DNA of 64,000 bases from Pirellula staleyi DSM 6068 (lineage in GTDB: Bacteria > Planctomycetota > Planctomycetia > Pirellulales > Pirellulaceae). A program made the translations under genes and the position numbers. Position 1 is the first letter of the stretch. Each line of letters starts with the position of its first letter. Shown piece after piece: positions 17,533 through 27,483 of the stretch. The notes below the pieces were generated by a model that saw nothing but the letters and a program-made list of their open reading frames with translations, had not been told where the DNA came from and did no database searches. The stretch lies in contig NC_013720.1 in NCBI RefSeq assembly GCF_000025185.1, forward strand, positions 310,001 through 374,000, written 5' to 3'.

Positions 17533-19242
17533 ATGCGATTATCAGCAGTTTTTTTCGTGGCAGCGATGCTAGCAAGCGTGCTCGGCAACAGCTCGCGCGC
17601 GATGGCCGACGATACGTACCCCTTCGAAGCCTTCATCGTCGCCGACGAGGCCGACATCTACAGCGGGCCGGGGCGCCGCTTCTACACCACACAAAAGTTG
17701 CCACGCGGCACTCGCATTGAAGTCTTCCGCCGCGACGTCGCCGGCTGGCTCGCCATTCGTCCTCCCGAAGAGAGTTTCAGCTGGGTTGTGGCCGATCATG
17801 TGGAAGTTGGCGACGAGCCCAACTTAGCCATCGTCGTGACACAAACACCAAGCTGGATTGGGACCGAAATTGAGCGGGTTCGCGAACACAAACATCATCT
17901 GATGCTGGAGCCGGGGGAGGAGCTTTCGATCCTCGGCAAACGGCAAGTTCCACAAGAGGATGGCGAGTCGCAAACGTGGCTGAAAATCGCGCCACCGGCC
18001 GGAGAATTCCGCTGGGTTCATCCGCGCGATATCAGCCGCAGTAAGCCCGAGGAACTCCAGGCAGCAGCGCAGCAGTTGGCCGATGGTCGGCGGCTCGATC
18101 GGGCCTTGGATTTGGATAGCGACGCGCGAAATCAGCTGGGGATGGTCGAAGTGCCACTTCCCCGCCGAGAGCAACTCGAAGAAGTGGAAAATGAGTCGCG
18201 CAGCGACGTGCAGTTGGCATCGGCCGAAATTCCGCTCGATGACTACGAACAACCGGCCACAGAGCAACAACCGGCTGGGCGAATGCCCAGCGGCGCGCGG
18301 CATGCCGAGGAGCATGGCAGCGGCATTCAGTTGACCGATCTCGAGCCCACCACGAAAAAACCACTAGCCGCGCGCGACATGATTTCTCAGCGTTTTCCTG
18401 TTCAGCCTGCGGCCTATCAAGGGGAGCCCTCGCTCGATAGTGCATCCCCTATTTCGTCCGACGGTTTCCGCCCTCGGACAGGTTCGCGACCACGCGCATC
18501 TGACATTGTCACCACCCCCACAAGCACACCTCCCACCACGCGCTCGCGTTCGATGACACCGATCAACCGCACCACTGGCGCACCGGCACTGCTGGGGGAT
18601 GCCGCAGCCGACGAGCGAGTTGCTACTCGCACAAGCTCCGTACCAGCAGCATCACGCGCGAGTGAAGCACTCACATCATCGACCGGCAGTTCTATCGACG
18701 ATCAGTTGGCTGCCATCGATGTCGAATTGTCGCTGATGCTTGCCCGCGATCGGCGCGAATGGAATCTGATTGCGCTCGAGCGCCAAACCCTAGCCATCGT
18801 CGATGGGGCCGAGAACCCTGTCGATCGTGGCCGTGCTCGCTTGATGCTCGAAAAGATCCGCGATTTTGCGACGAAGTTCAAACTCGATACGCTGGCCGAT
18901 TTGGGAGTCGATTCAGCCACAGGATCGACGTCGAAGATTCCTGATGCACCGGTATCGGCCGCTGCTCCTGCAACAGCAGCAAGCGCTGCGACCGACCCTA
19001 AGTACGATGCTGTCGGTTGGCTCAAGCCGGTCGTATCGCGGCAGCATCAAGCGGCCCCTTTTGCGATTGTCGATAGCACGGGCCGACCAATCTGCTTTGT
19101 CTCGCCATCGCCGGGGCTGAATCTGAATCGTTACGTCAACAAGCAAGTGGGGCTTTACGGCCGCCGCGGTTATCTCGAAGCCCTTAAAACGCCGCACGTC
19201 ACTGCCGAACGCGTGATCAGCCTCGAGCGTCATTTGCGCTAG
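17533..19242 (+). CDS. Exported protein with SH3-like domain and low-complexity middle
   Basis: Begins with a clear signal peptide (hydrophobic residues 3-18, then SSRAMADD). Residues about 30-90 resemble a bacterial SH3 fold (ADEADIYSGPGRRFYTTQKLPRGT ... VFRRDVAGWLAIRPP), the type that often binds cell-wall or protein ligands; a related second segment may lie near residues 95-165. The middle, about residues 200-390, is rich in Ser, Thr, Pro and Arg and looks disordered. The last 80 residues again look folded (GWLKPVVSRQHQ ... GLYGRRGYLEALKTPHVTAERV). A periplasmic or wall-linked role is inferred. The gene converges with the HEAT-like gene downstream. Confidence 0.8.
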   Translation: MRLSAVFFVAAMLASVLGNSSRAMADDTYPFEAFIVADEADIYSGPGRRFYTTQKLPRGTRIEVFRRDVAGWLAIRPPEESFSWVVADHVEVGDEPNLAIVVTQTPSWIGTEIERVREHKHHLMLEPGEELSILGKRQVPQEDGESQTWLKIAPPAGEFRWVHPRDISRSKPEELQAAAQQLADGRRLDRALDLDSDARNQLGMVEVPLPRREQLEEVENESRSDVQLASAEIPLDDYEQPATEQQPAGRMPSGARHAEEHGSGIQLTDLEPTTKKPLAARDMISQRFPVQPAAYQGEPSLDSASPISSDGFRPRTGSRPRASDIVTTPTSTPPTTRSRSMTPINRTTGAPALLGDAAADERVATRTSSVPAASRASEALTSSTGSSIDDQLAAIDVELSLMLARDRREWNLIALERQTLAIVDGAENPVDRGRARLMLEKIRDFATKFKLDTLADLGVDSATGSTSKIPDAPVSAAAPATAASAATDPKYDAVGWLKPVVSRQHQAAPFAIVDSTGRPICFVSPSPGLNLNRYVNKQVGLYGRRGYLEALKTPHVTAERVISLERHLR

Positions 19243-19287
19243 ACTTCGAAGAGTCGCAGACTTGCCTTACATGTGCCTGACAGCGGG

Positions 19288-20538
19288 CTATCGTCGCAGC
19301 GCCGGATCGCTCGTCGTTTTGAGGATCGCGCGAGCTGTCGTGCGAACTGCCGGATCGGCATCGGTGGCCAGATGCAAGAGCCAAGGACGTGGATCGATGC
19401 CACGCATACTCGGGAGCGATTCGGCCAGCGCGAGTCGCTTCGCAGGGTCGCTCGAAACCACCACGAGTGCCAGCTGCAAATGCTGCGACTCATAGCCACG
19501 CGCTCGCAGCTCCTCCTCCGCCGCTCGCGCGAGATGCTCGTCGGTCGATGAAAGCCGCTGCATCACTTCCAGATCGGCGAGGAGCGTCAAGTAGTCATAG
19601 CGACGATCGATCGTGGCACCGACTTCGCGATTGGTGGGCTCGTCGGGTTTCTCAGCTGACTCGATCACTTCAGCTCGAGGGGCCACAAAAGGGCCCGGCT
19701 CGGCCGGTACAATTTCGCGTGGCTGATCTCCGAGCTCTGCCGCTTGCGGAACTTGGCCTGGATTAATCGTCAGAGAGGGAGGGAGCGAAGGTCCCACGAC
19801 GGTTGGGAGTCGATCATCCCCCTCAGGCGCAACGGGCAAGTTGCTTCCCGCGATCGGTGGAATGGCGATCGCATTGCCTTCGTCCATCGAGCGTTCGCGC
19901 GACGCATCTCCTACGATCTCGCGAGGCAAAACGGCGTTTGCTATGCGAAGTTCGTCTGGCACCTCTTTCAGGGGCAACGTGACGAGGACTTCACAAGTTG
20001 CCAGCAGCTCAGCCGCTCCAGCAGGATCGTCGGGAAAGGGCCAGCGCAGCAGCTTTTCGCCGATCGTGACTACCCGTTGCCGCTGATCGGCCGACAAATC
20101 GGGAGCCAGCTCGACGAGCAGTTTGGCGAGACGGAGCACACGCTGCTGCGCCATCGAAGGTGGAAGATGTTGCCACTCGCTGAGCTGCGCATCGATCGCG
20201 CGCGAAGCGGCGAGTGTCACCTCTGCCCGCTCGCTTGCCAGGAGTTCGACCAGTGCAGCGATGCCAACGTCATCGATGGCTGTGACCATCGCCACACGGG
20301 TTTGTAAGTTGTCGGGGCTGGCCAGTTCGACGTCGCGCACGAGCTGCGAGATGTAGGCTGCCTCGGTCCACTCGCGCGATTTCCACCACACGATCGGCGC
20401 GCCGATGGTGAAGCAAATTGCGCCGGCCAGTGCGCTAGCGATCCACCACCGCTGCGTTCGGCGCGGAGCGGCAGCGTCCATTTGTGCCGCGAAATGCTGC
20501 TCTGTCGGGCGTTTGGTGCGGTGAGTTGATCGCTTCAT
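19288..20538 (-). CDS. Membrane-anchored protein with HEAT-like repeats, unknown role
   Basis: After about 30 polar, basic residues there is one hydrophobic helix (WIASALAGAICFTIGAPIVWW), so this is probably a single-pass protein with its bulk outside the cytoplasm. Residues 70-180 and the last 80 residues look like HEAT or armadillo-type helical pairs (VGIAALVELLASERAEVTLAASRAI; WLLHLATDADPAVRTTARAIL). Between them is a Pro-rich low-complexity segment. No enzyme motif is seen. It ends 45 bases from the SH3-type gene on the opposite strand. The helical repeats suggest a protein-binding scaffold. Confidence 0.75.
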   Translation of the reverse strand: MKRSTHRTKRPTEQHFAAQMDAAAPRRTQRWWIASALAGAICFTIGAPIVWWKSREWTEAAYISQLVRDVELASPDNLQTRVAMVTAIDDVGIAALVELLASERAEVTLAASRAIDAQLSEWQHLPPSMAQQRVLRLAKLLVELAPDLSADQRQRVVTIGEKLLRWPFPDDPAGAAELLATCEVLVTLPLKEVPDELRIANAVLPREIVGDASRERSMDEGNAIAIPPIAGSNLPVAPEGDDRLPTVVGPSLPPSLTINPGQVPQAAELGDQPREIVPAEPGPFVAPRAEVIESAEKPDEPTNREVGATIDRRYDYLTLLADLEVMQRLSSTDEHLARAAEEELRARGYESQHLQLALVVVSSDPAKRLALAESLPSMRGIDPRPWLLHLATDADPAVRTTARAILKTTSDPALRR

Positions 20539-20831
20539 GCCAGGGCCATGCTTTGGGCTACTTTAGAGGTCGTTGGGCTAAGCACAGTGTGGCGCATCAG
20601 GCAGGGATGCACCAAGATCGATTTCTCAATCCGACAGGCCGCGCAAAGCATGGTGCTAGCAGTGCTGGTTCTTGTAGATGATGAATCATGAAGATTTTTG
20701 CTGGTCCAGTGAGCGTGGACCGGCCGAATTATCCCTAGGACCGGCAAATTCTGCCGGGCTTGCCTTCTGCGAAATTCCGCAGAGGTTTTGGCGGCGACAT
20801 CACCTTCCTGCATCGACAGCGGAGCTAGCAA

Positions 20832-21731
20832 ATGGCCGAGAACAACAGCCTGCTGCCAGATTCGACTGATCGCTCGCGTGAACCGTCGAGGAGTATGTCC
20901 TTGGATCGCCGAACTTTTGTCAGTTCCTCGGTGGTGGCTTTAGCAACTGCGATGTCGCGCACGCTGTGGGCCTCTCCCGAACCGCAGGCCGATAGCAGTC
21001 GACAATCGCGCGAAGATGCGCTCGCTGTGCTGCCTCTGAGCAAACTCAACGCAGCGACGCAGCGGAAAATTGTCGATGTCGTCGATCATCCGAGTGTCTA
21101 TCGCCGCATGCCCGCGAAGCAAATCGACTGCGATCCCGATCTCTACTTGTTCCTGATTCGCCATCCGGAAGTGGTGGTGAACATCTGGAAGATCATGGGC
21201 GTGTCGAATATGCGTGCTGAACGTGTCGCCCCCTTCCAGTGGAAAGGTGACGACGGCGCAGGAACGCTGTGCGATGTCGAGCTTTGCTACGGCACGCAAG
21301 ATATGCATCTGATCTACAGCGAAGGCTTTTACGAAGGCCCGCTCTTTCGCAAGAAGATGAACGCCAAGTGCGTGCTGCTCTTGCAAAGTGAGTACGAGCG
21401 CGGCACCGATGCCAAAACCTACATTGGCAATCGACTCGACGTCTTTTTGCTCATCGAGAACGCAGGGGTCGATCTCATTGCGAAGACACTTCAGCCATTA
21501 GTGGGAAGTGTAGCGGATGCGAACTTTCAGGAGACGACCAAGTTCCTGAGCAAGCTGTCGCAGACTGCTGAACGAAACGGGCCAGGCATGCAGAAGTTGG
21601 CCGAGCGTCTCGAGGATGTAAAGCCCGAGGTGCAGGCCGAGTTTGCCCGCGTGAGTGCTGCCGTGCATGCTCGCGCTGCTTCGCGTGAAGGTGGCGTGGC
21701 ACAAGCGCAGTCGCAGCAGCGCACGCGATAA
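20832..21731 (+). CDS. Conserved exported protein with twin-arginine-type signal
   Basis: The N-terminal region holds SLDRRTFVSSSVVALATAM, which fits a Tat-type signal (RR followed by a hydrophobic stretch), ending near TLWASPEP. The mature part begins with PLSKLNAATQRKIVDVVDHPSVYRRMP and is otherwise unrecognised. It lacks further membrane segments. The ATG at 20832 has a GGAG at good spacing and is retained; an internal ATG at 20895 would place the RR pair nearer the N-terminus but has a ribosome site only one base away. Export by Tat, usually with folded or cofactor-bearing cargo, is an inference. No cofactor motif is seen. Confidence 0.75.
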   Translation: MAENNSLLPDSTDRSREPSRSMSLDRRTFVSSSVVALATAMSRTLWASPEPQADSSRQSREDALAVLPLSKLNAATQRKIVDVVDHPSVYRRMPAKQIDCDPDLYLFLIRHPEVVVNIWKIMGVSNMRAERVAPFQWKGDDGAGTLCDVELCYGTQDMHLIYSEGFYEGPLFRKKMNAKCVLLLQSEYERGTDAKTYIGNRLDVFLLIENAGVDLIAKTLQPLVGSVADANFQETTKFLSKLSQTAERNGPGMQKLAERLEDVKPEVQAEFARVSAAVHARAASREGGVAQAQSQQRTR

Positions 21732-21754
21732 GTGTTCGCCGCAACAGCCCCTGT

Positions 21755-22393
21755 TCAGTTGCAATCAGTGGCTTTGTTTTCGTCGTTTTTGCCTGGGAAA
21801 ATCGCGTATTTCCAGCGCAGCGTTCGGCCGCGTGGATTTTCCGGCAGCGAGATCGCAGCGGTGATTGTCAGCAGATCTCCCACCATCGCCAAGGCTGGTG
21901 GGGGAGCGATCCCTGCGGAAGTAGTCTCGAGCCGCAGCAACACCTCGCCTGTGGTGCTCACCAGATGGGCTTCGGTCGGTGAAACAACGACCAGTCTTCC
22001 GAGTTCGCTCCGATACGTACTGGTGAGGAGTGGCTCTTTCGCGCTGGTGCGGCAGGCGACATCAAAAACGAGCGAGCCACCCAGTTTCTCTTCGATCGAC
22101 ATCGACCAGTGACTCTGCCCACTCATGCCGACGGTCAGAATCGCGCTCTCATCGCACGAGATTAACTCTTTGCGTGCGCTCTGTACCGGAGCGCTAGAGG
22201 GCCACACATCGGCCGAGGTCCCCTCGACCGATGCCAGCGCTACACTTCTCTCGCCATCTTGTCGCAGGGAAATGGCGTGCGAATAGCGGTCGACATGCCA
22301 TGGCATTGCCAAGGCGAGTGCACTGGTTTCGAGATGAATCGTCGCTTGCTCGCGCGAACTGGCGGAAGAGGAATCGGAAGTCACGCTAGTCAT
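21755..22393 (-). CDS. Hypothetical protein coupled to prfB
   Basis: A protein of about 212 residues, rich in Ser and Ala, with a beta-strand-rich look and no recognised motif; no signal peptide or membrane helix. I choose the ATG at 22393, which overlaps the prfB stop by eight bases and fits translational coupling; a GTG at 22429 would add 12 residues without a clear ribosome site. It ends 23 bases from the convergent Tat-signal gene. Codon use looks normal, and the length of the open frame argues that it is real. Its function is unknown. Confidence 0.6.
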   Translation of the reverse strand: MTSVTSDSSSASSREQATIHLETSALALAMPWHVDRYSHAISLRQDGERSVALASVEGTSADVWPSSAPVQSARKELISCDESAILTVGMSGQSHWSMSIEEKLGGSLVFDVACRTSAKEPLLTSTYRSELGRLVVVSPTEAHLVSTTGEVLLRLETTSAGIAPPPALAMVGDLLTITAAISLPENPRGRTLRWKYAIFPGKNDENKATDCN

Positions 22394-23517
22394 CCTCTCC
22401 TGCGACACTGCTGCTGACGGTTTCGCCACTAGCGCGCCACTTCAGAACCGAGTCGATAAAACCTTGCAAATTGCCGTCGAGCACGCTGTGAAAGTCCCCT
22501 TCGCTGTAGCCGGTGCGCGAGTCTTTCACGCGCTGCGTTGGGTGCAAAAAGTAGTTTCGAATTTGGGAACCGAAACCGACCTTCGCTGCTGATTTGTACT
22601 TCGATGCCGATTCCGCTTCGCGACGTTCTTCTTCCGCCCGCGCGAGCCGTGCCCGCAGCATTTTATAGGCTGTCGCGCGGTTGCTGTGCTGGCTCCGTTC
22701 ATTCTGACATTGCACCACAATCCCCGAGGGAAAGTGCGTCAAGCGCACAGCGCTTTCGGTCTTATTCACGTGCTGACCACCAGCGCCACCAGCGCGATAC
22801 GTATCCTCGCGGATGTCTTCTTTGTTGATCACCACTTCGAAATCGTCGGCGATTTCGGGCAGGACATCGACAGCAGCAAAACTCGTTTGCCGTTTTCCTT
22901 CCGAGTTAAACGGGCTGATGCGCACCAGTCGATGATGGCCCGATTCCCCTTTGAGATAGCCGTAAGCCATCGGTCCGCGAATGACGAGCGTTGCTGCGCT
23001 AATGCCTGCAACATCGGCTTCGTCGCGCTCGGTCACTTTGTATTCGTAGCCATTTTTCTGGGCCCAGCCGATGTACATGCGCAGCAGCATTTCGGCCCAG
23101 TCGCTCGCATCGGTCCCACCATCGCGCGCGTGAATCGTGACGATCGCGCCGACATTATCCAGTGGCCCGTTCAGCAGCGCTTTGAGCTCCAGATCGTCGA
23201 GCTGTTTTTCAATTCGCTCGATCTCCGCACGCAGATCGGCAGCAAAGCTTTCGTCATCCCCAGCCATATCGAGCATCCCGGGCAGGTCGCTCGCGGAATT
23301 CACGATTGCATCGAGCGGTGCAAGAATCGCCTTGAGCGATTTCACCTGACTGACGACTTCGAGTGCCTTCTCCTGCACATTCCAGAAGTCGGGCTGACTC
23401 ATCCGCGCTTCGAGAAACTCAAACTGCTTCTTTTTGCCGTCGTAGTCAAAGCGACCCCCGGAGTTGATCGACACGCTGCTGAATCTTTTCGGTCCGGTTG
23501 TACCACTCGGTCTCCAT
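22386..23517 (-). CDS. prfB: Peptide chain release factor 2, made by programmed +1 frameshift
   Basis: RF2 ends translation at UGA and UAA. The GGQ motif ([20 protein letters not shown]) and the C-terminal domain match the family. The main frame has no proper start: the first 23 codons ([12 protein letters not shown]...) lie in another frame from the ATG at 23517 and end at an in-frame TGA at 23446-23448. Just before it are a GGGGGT run and CTT, the classical shift signal, after which reading resumes at GAC TAC GAC. The joined product is about 376 residues, slightly longer than E. coli RF2. A gene overlapping its stop may be translationally coupled. Confidence 0.95.
23446..23459 (-). promoter_or_regulatory. 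prfB: Programmed +1 frameshift site of prfB
   Basis: On the minus strand the order is GGGGG (23455-23459), TCG, CTT (23449-23451), TGA (23446-23448), then C. This is the conserved autoregulatory signal: the purine run acts as an internal Shine-Dalgarno, CTT is the slippery codon, and UGA is the RF2-dependent stop. Low RF2 favours slippage into the main frame. Confidence 0.93.
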
Positions 23518-23740
23518 CGCACGATCCTCGAACTTTGGGGTTACCACAGACTGCGAGACATCCACTGTAAAACGTGACCGCATAAGTACGAATCGACCAC
23601 GCTCCATCTCAAGATGAAGTATAGGAGCAGCGGACCGATTGATGTAGGGCGGTTCAGTGGCGCGGCAGCGAAGAAGCACGACTCAATGAACTCCGAGCCT
23701 GCGCATGGCACCGGAGATTGCCACTCTGGCGGAGGCCTGG

Positions 23741-24250
23741 CTAAGTGATTGCCGCCCAGCGGAGGGCGAGGGCTTCGTGCTGCTGGATGAACGGGTCTTT
23801 GCCGTCGCAGTAGTCATCCATGCTCGAGCAGCTGTTGGCAAGGGACAGTTTGAGAGCGGCATACTGGGCAGCGACATCAGGATGCGCTCGCAAGTAGTCG
23901 CGAAACGCGAGATGCCGCAGAACGTGCGAATCGCCCGCTTGAAACGCATGGAGCTGATGCGTGCGACGCTCCAAGCCTTTACGAAAGTAGCGACGTCGAG
24001 GGATGCCAAACTCCCCCATCACTTCATAGCCGAGCTCGACCAAGTTTGGTCCCGCGCGATCGAGCTTCTCGAGCGAGTCGACTTCGAGCAACAGATCGAT
24101 GATCGGCTTGGCAGCCAGCTTGGGCACCGACGTGCTGCCGATGTGGTGCACTTGCAGCGAAAGATGGGGAAGCGCTGCGACGAGCAGATCGCGCTCGGCA
24201 GCAAACAGCAGCGGCCAGCGAGGATCGTACGACGCGACTTCGATGTTCAT
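23741..24250 (-). CDS. GrpB family (UPF0157) nucleotidyltransferase-like protein
   Basis: Family signature is clear: YDPRWPLLFAAERDLL, HHIGSTSVPKLAAKPIIDLL, and RTHQLHAF. The HIGST...KPIIDL segment resembles a nucleotidyltransferase-type active site (GSTS with a following D), and the family is thought to belong to that fold, but no substrate is established. The length of 169 residues is usual. It sits alone between prfB and a small lipoprotein gene on the same strand, 14 bases from the latter. Cytoplasmic; no signal sequence. Confidence 0.88.
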   Translation of the reverse strand: MNIEVASYDPRWPLLFAAERDLLVAALPHLSLQVHHIGSTSVPKLAAKPIIDLLLEVDSLEKLDRAGPNLVELGYEVMGEFGIPRRRYFRKGLERRTHQLHAFQAGDSHVLRHLAFRDYLRAHPDVAAQYAALKLSLANSCSSMDDYCDGKDPFIQQHEALALRWAAIT

Positions 24251-24263
24251 GCCGACGCGCTGC

Positions 24264-24479
24264 TCAGCTTTTCTTCACGCGCGGTGGTGGCGAGCCACTT
24301 TTGAGCACGTTTTCCGGCGCAGGTGCTGGAATGGTTTCTGCAGGTGGTGGAGGCTGAATGTTGGTCGCTGGTGTCGACGACGAACATCCACCGAGCATCG
24401 TCAGGCCCAGACTCGCCAAGGCCAGTATCGATGGCATCATCAGCGCACCAAGCCATGGGTGGCGTAGGATTCGAGGCAT
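24264..24479 (-). CDS. Small proline-rich lipoprotein
   Basis: A 71-residue protein with a hydrophobic segment (MPSILALASLGLTM) ending in the lipobox LGGC, so Cys32 is the predicted lipidated residue. The mature part is short and Pro-rich (QPPPPAETIPAPAPENV) with a basic end (PPPRVKKS). Its ATG overlaps the stop codon of the DUF1559 gene upstream (TAATG), a strong sign of coupled translation. Such small lipoproteins often follow DUF1559 genes in Planctomycetes. Function unknown; association with the pilin-like partner is inferred. Confidence 0.75.
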   Translation of the reverse strand: MPRILRHPWLGALMMPSILALASLGLTMLGGCSSSTPATNIQPPPPAETIPAPAPENVLKSGSPPPRVKKS

Positions 24480-25510
24480 TACTGCACACCCTCTTGGCTC
24501 ACCACTTCGCCATCTTGCATCCCCGAGAGTTTGATGAGCGATTCGTGCTCGATGGTGCGCGACAATTTGCGAACCGAACCATCGGCCAAACAGAATTGCA
24601 CGATCCCCGGATGTTCGCTGCTGAAGTCGAAGGCATCCCCGGTCTTGATCCCCCATGCCGTGGTGAGAACGCTCGAGGCCATCCAGCTGTGCCCCACCTG
24701 ACGACGCCGGGTCACAGGATCGCGGCCTCCGGTCGCTTCGCCGAACATCAGCACATTGCTCGTTCCGTCGGTGATCCCCGAGAAACGTGTTTGGCTGCGG
24801 TTGCCAAAAATCCCTTGCTCGGCGCTCACGTGGGGGATGTTTCCAAAATAGCCCGCGACTCCCAAGTAGGTCGTGCGACCAAGTTCTTTCGCCGACGTGG
24901 AACTCGCAGGAAACATCACGATTTCGCAGTCGAGAATGTTGCTGGTGTAGTGCAAGTTGATGGTGGCGGTGACGCCAAGCGTGTGACCAAACAGATCGGC
25001 CGAAGGGCACTCGAGTGTTTTGATGCGTACCTTGCCAGCAGCCACGCTCGCCGAATTGTTGAACCAGGCGTTGTCGGTGACATCGATCCGCATGTTCGTG
25101 GCGATTTGATCGTGCGCGGGGGACTGCTCCATGTAGGGGAGTAGGTAGGCCATGAAACCGATGTACTGCTGATCGCTCGGATGATCTTGATACTGTGTGT
25201 GCGGAAGTGGTCCCAAATAGCCAGGTGGGAACGAGCCACGTACGTCGTGAAAGTTATGAGCTGCGAGCCCCAGCTGTTTCATCTGGCTGGCACACTGCAT
25301 CCGTCGAGCCGACTCGCGTGCACTTTGCACCGCTGGCAGCAGCAGCGCGACGAGCACACCAATGATGGCAATCACCACCAGCAACTCGACGAGCGTAAAC
25401 CCGCGCTGCAGAAGTGTGCCTCGGCTGATCGACCAACCTCGGGCCGATGCGCGCACACTCAGCTTGTGTGCATGCAGCCACGAAGGTGTCCTGCTAAGAT
25501 TCATGGGCAT
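24479..25510 (-). CDS. DUF1559 protein with prepilin-type N-terminus
   Basis: Contains the type IV prepilin cleavage and methylation motif RGFTLVELLVVIAIIGVLVA, followed by the DUF1559 signature LLPAVQSARESARRMQC, and later NFHD, ITDGTSN and the C-terminal LADGSVRKLS. Prepilin peptidase should cut before FTLVE, so the product is a pseudopilin-like membrane protein. Start is uncertain: ATG codons at 25510 and 25504 are both plausible, and the frame extends to 25558. The leader before the motif is unusually long (about 34 residues). The downstream lipoprotein gene overlaps its stop. Confidence 0.87.
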   Translation of the reverse strand: MPMNLSRTPSWLHAHKLSVRASARGWSISRGTLLQRGFTLVELLVVIAIIGVLVALLLPAVQSARESARRMQCASQMKQLGLAAHNFHDVRGSFPPGYLGPLPHTQYQDHPSDQQYIGFMAYLLPYMEQSPAHDQIATNMRIDVTDNAWFNNSASVAAGKVRIKTLECPSADLFGHTLGVTATINLHYTSNILDCEIVMFPASSTSAKELGRTTYLGVAGYFGNIPHVSAEQGIFGNRSQTRFSGITDGTSNVLMFGEATGGRDPVTRRRQVGHSWMASSVLTTAWGIKTGDAFDFSSEHPGIVQFCLADGSVRKLSRTIEHESLIKLSGMQDGEVVSQEGVQ

Positions 25511-25941
25511 CGTCGATCGGGATGATAGTTGCCCGAAAGTTGCCAGTTGCCAAGGCAAGGTGGGAAAATGGGGAGCGTGTGAACTGCCCCTCAGTCTAGG
25601 CGAATTTGGTACTAGTTCAACCTTTTTTTGAGGTTGTTTGATCCCACCAGCCTCGTCGCTGCACTAGATGAGGTCGGACTAAGCTAGATAGTGCGCATGC
25701 GCGACAATTCATCGCTTCTCGTCTTGCCCCTGCATGGATCATTTCTTCGAATCCACACCGGGCGATGGGAGAGTAGAATAAGGGTGTACAAGCGCAAGGC
25801 ATGAACCCCGCACCGCAATATCCGCTCGCCTACGTCCGTTGGCGCAAAGAGGCTGCTGGCGATTCTGGTCGCCACCTGCTTCTCAACCGTCGAAGTTTTG
25901 AACGTAAGTGATGCTGGTCTTTCACTTTGCCGTCACATCCC
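25511..25941. other. Intergenic region between divergent genes
   Basis: About 430 bases lie between the DUF1559 gene (minus) and the Ser/Thr kinase gene (plus). Short open frames exist but lack ribosome sites and sensible composition. Two divergent promoters are expected; I cannot place them. Confidence 0.4.
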
Positions 25942-27483
25942 ATGAGCCACCCCAATCCGACACAGCCGACAACCGAAGCCGACCTGTCGGGGCGCAAGCT
26001 CGGCGACTATCAGTTGCTGCGGCGACTCGGTCGCGGTGGCATGGCCGAGGTGTATCTAGCTCAACAACTTTCGCTGCGACGTCAGGTGGCCTTTAAGGTT
26101 CTTCGCCGAACTCTTGCCGTCGACTCCACTTACGTCCGGCGATTCCACCACGAAGCACAAGCAGCAGCGGGTCTGGTGCATGCCAATATCGTGCAAATCC
26201 ACGAAGTCGGCTGCATCGATGGTGTGCACTACATCGCCCAGGAATATGTCGCCGGACAGAACCTCAAACAATACCTGGCGCGTCATGGCAGCGGACTCAC
26301 CGCCCCAATCGTCGTCAGCATCTTGCGGCAAGTGGCTGCCGCTCTGCAACGGGCAGCCGAGCAAAACATCACGCACCGAGACATTAAGCCCGAAAACATC
26401 ATGCTCAGCGGGAGTGGTGAGGTGAAAGTGGCCGATTTCGGCCTCGCCCGCGTCGCCCGCGATGGTGCCCAAATGGACCTGACGCAGGTCGGCATCACCA
26501 TGGGGACCCCTCTCTACATGAGCCCCGAGCAAGTGGAAGGCAAAGGGGTCGATCCTCGCAGCGACCTTTATTCGCTCGGCGTCACCTGCTACCACATGCT
26601 CGCGGGACGGCCTCCCTTCGACGGCGAAACGGCGCTCGCTATTGCCGTGCAACACCTAAAGAACGAGCCCAAGCGATTGGAGGCCATTCGCCCCGACCTG
26701 CCGGAAGGACTCTGCCGTGTCGTGCATAAAATGCTCGAAAAACGGCCCGACGCACGCTATCAAAAGCCAGCCGAACTGATTCGCGACCTTCGCATGCTCC
26801 GCATCGAAGGAACCGACGACGATTGGCAATCGAGCCTCCCCGCCGATGCCGCCGCTGAAATCCAGGCGATGTCGAGTTCGCGGATGGCTGCCACGCAGCA
26901 ATTGCAACAGGTGGTGGCCAGCAGCGGCGAATCATCGTTCAAACTGCCGCTCGTCGTGCTGCTGCTCGCCGTAATCTTGGCCTTCCCGATCGGTGGTGCC
27001 GCCGCTTTTATTTTCCGCGAAGATCCCCTGCTCGCCTTCGATCGCAAAGAACTGCCTCAGATCAAACGGATGCAAACGGTCGAGCAGCAGTGGTACTTTG
27101 CCACCATTGCCACCAGCAATGTCGAGCAGGCCTGGAAGGCTGTGGCCCGCTATTTCCCGCCGCAAGAGAACCCCACGAACCTTCGCTACAGTCGCCTAGC
27201 AGCCAAAGGGCTCGCCATGTGGCACCTATCGCAAGGGCGTGCCAAAGAAGCACTTCCGCTGTTCCACGAGCTTTCCCTGGTGGAAGAGACGGCGGGACAG
27301 TTCCATCTGTCAGGCCTCGCCGGAAAAGCGATCTGCTACGATCGGCTGAACAAGCCCGACGAAGCCCAGCAAATCCTGGCGGAAATCATGCCACGTGTGC
27401 GTGAAATTCTCGACGGAACACTACGAGCCGACATCGACCGCCTGACCGAAAAATATCGTCAGCAATCGCAAGGGGCTCAGTAA
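25942..27483 (+). CDS. Membrane Ser/Thr protein kinase with TPR-like C-terminus
   Basis: Hanks-type kinase. The N-terminal lobe has LGRGGMAEVY and the ATP lysine in VAFKVL; the catalytic loop is THRDIKPEN, the magnesium loop VADFGLA, and the APE-like segment MSPEQ. After the kinase domain (about residues 20-285) and a linker there is one membrane helix (LPLVVLLLAVILAFPIGG). The outer C-terminal part is helical and TPR-like (AAKGLAMWHLSQGRAKEALPLFHEL; DEAQQILAEI). ATG at 25942 is preferred to the TTG at 25927. It signals by phosphorylating unknown targets. It is the last backbone gene before tRNA-Glu. Confidence 0.92.
   Translation: MSHPNPTQPTTEADLSGRKLGDYQLLRRLGRGGMAEVYLAQQLSLRRQVAFKVLRRTLAVDSTYVRRFHHEAQAAAGLVHANIVQIHEVGCIDGVHYIAQEYVAGQNLKQYLARHGSGLTAPIVVSILRQVAAALQRAAEQNITHRDIKPENIMLSGSGEVKVADFGLARVARDGAQMDLTQVGITMGTPLYMSPEQVEGKGVDPRSDLYSLGVTCYHMLAGRPPFDGETALAIAVQHLKNEPKRLEAIRPDLPEGLCRVVHKMLEKRPDARYQKPAELIRDLRMLRIEGTDDDWQSSLPADAAAEIQAMSSSRMAATQQLQQVVASSGESSFKLPLVVLLLAVILAFPIGGAAAFIFREDPLLAFDRKELPQIKRMQTVEQQWYFATIATSNVEQAWKAVARYFPPQENPTNLRYSRLAAKGLAMWHLSQGRAKEALPLFHELSLVEETAGQFHLSGLAGKAICYDRLNKPDEAQQILAEIMPRVREILDGTLRADIDRLTEKYRQQSQGAQ

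Noticed and set aside
22686-23570. Plus-strand open frame of 294 codons opposite prfB
   Set aside because: Antisense to a certain gene; composition and lack of domains indicate a shadow.
24480-25010. Minus-strand frame extending upstream of the small lipoprotein
   Set aside because: It overlaps the DUF1559 gene in another frame; only the last 71 codons have a sensible start and lipobox.
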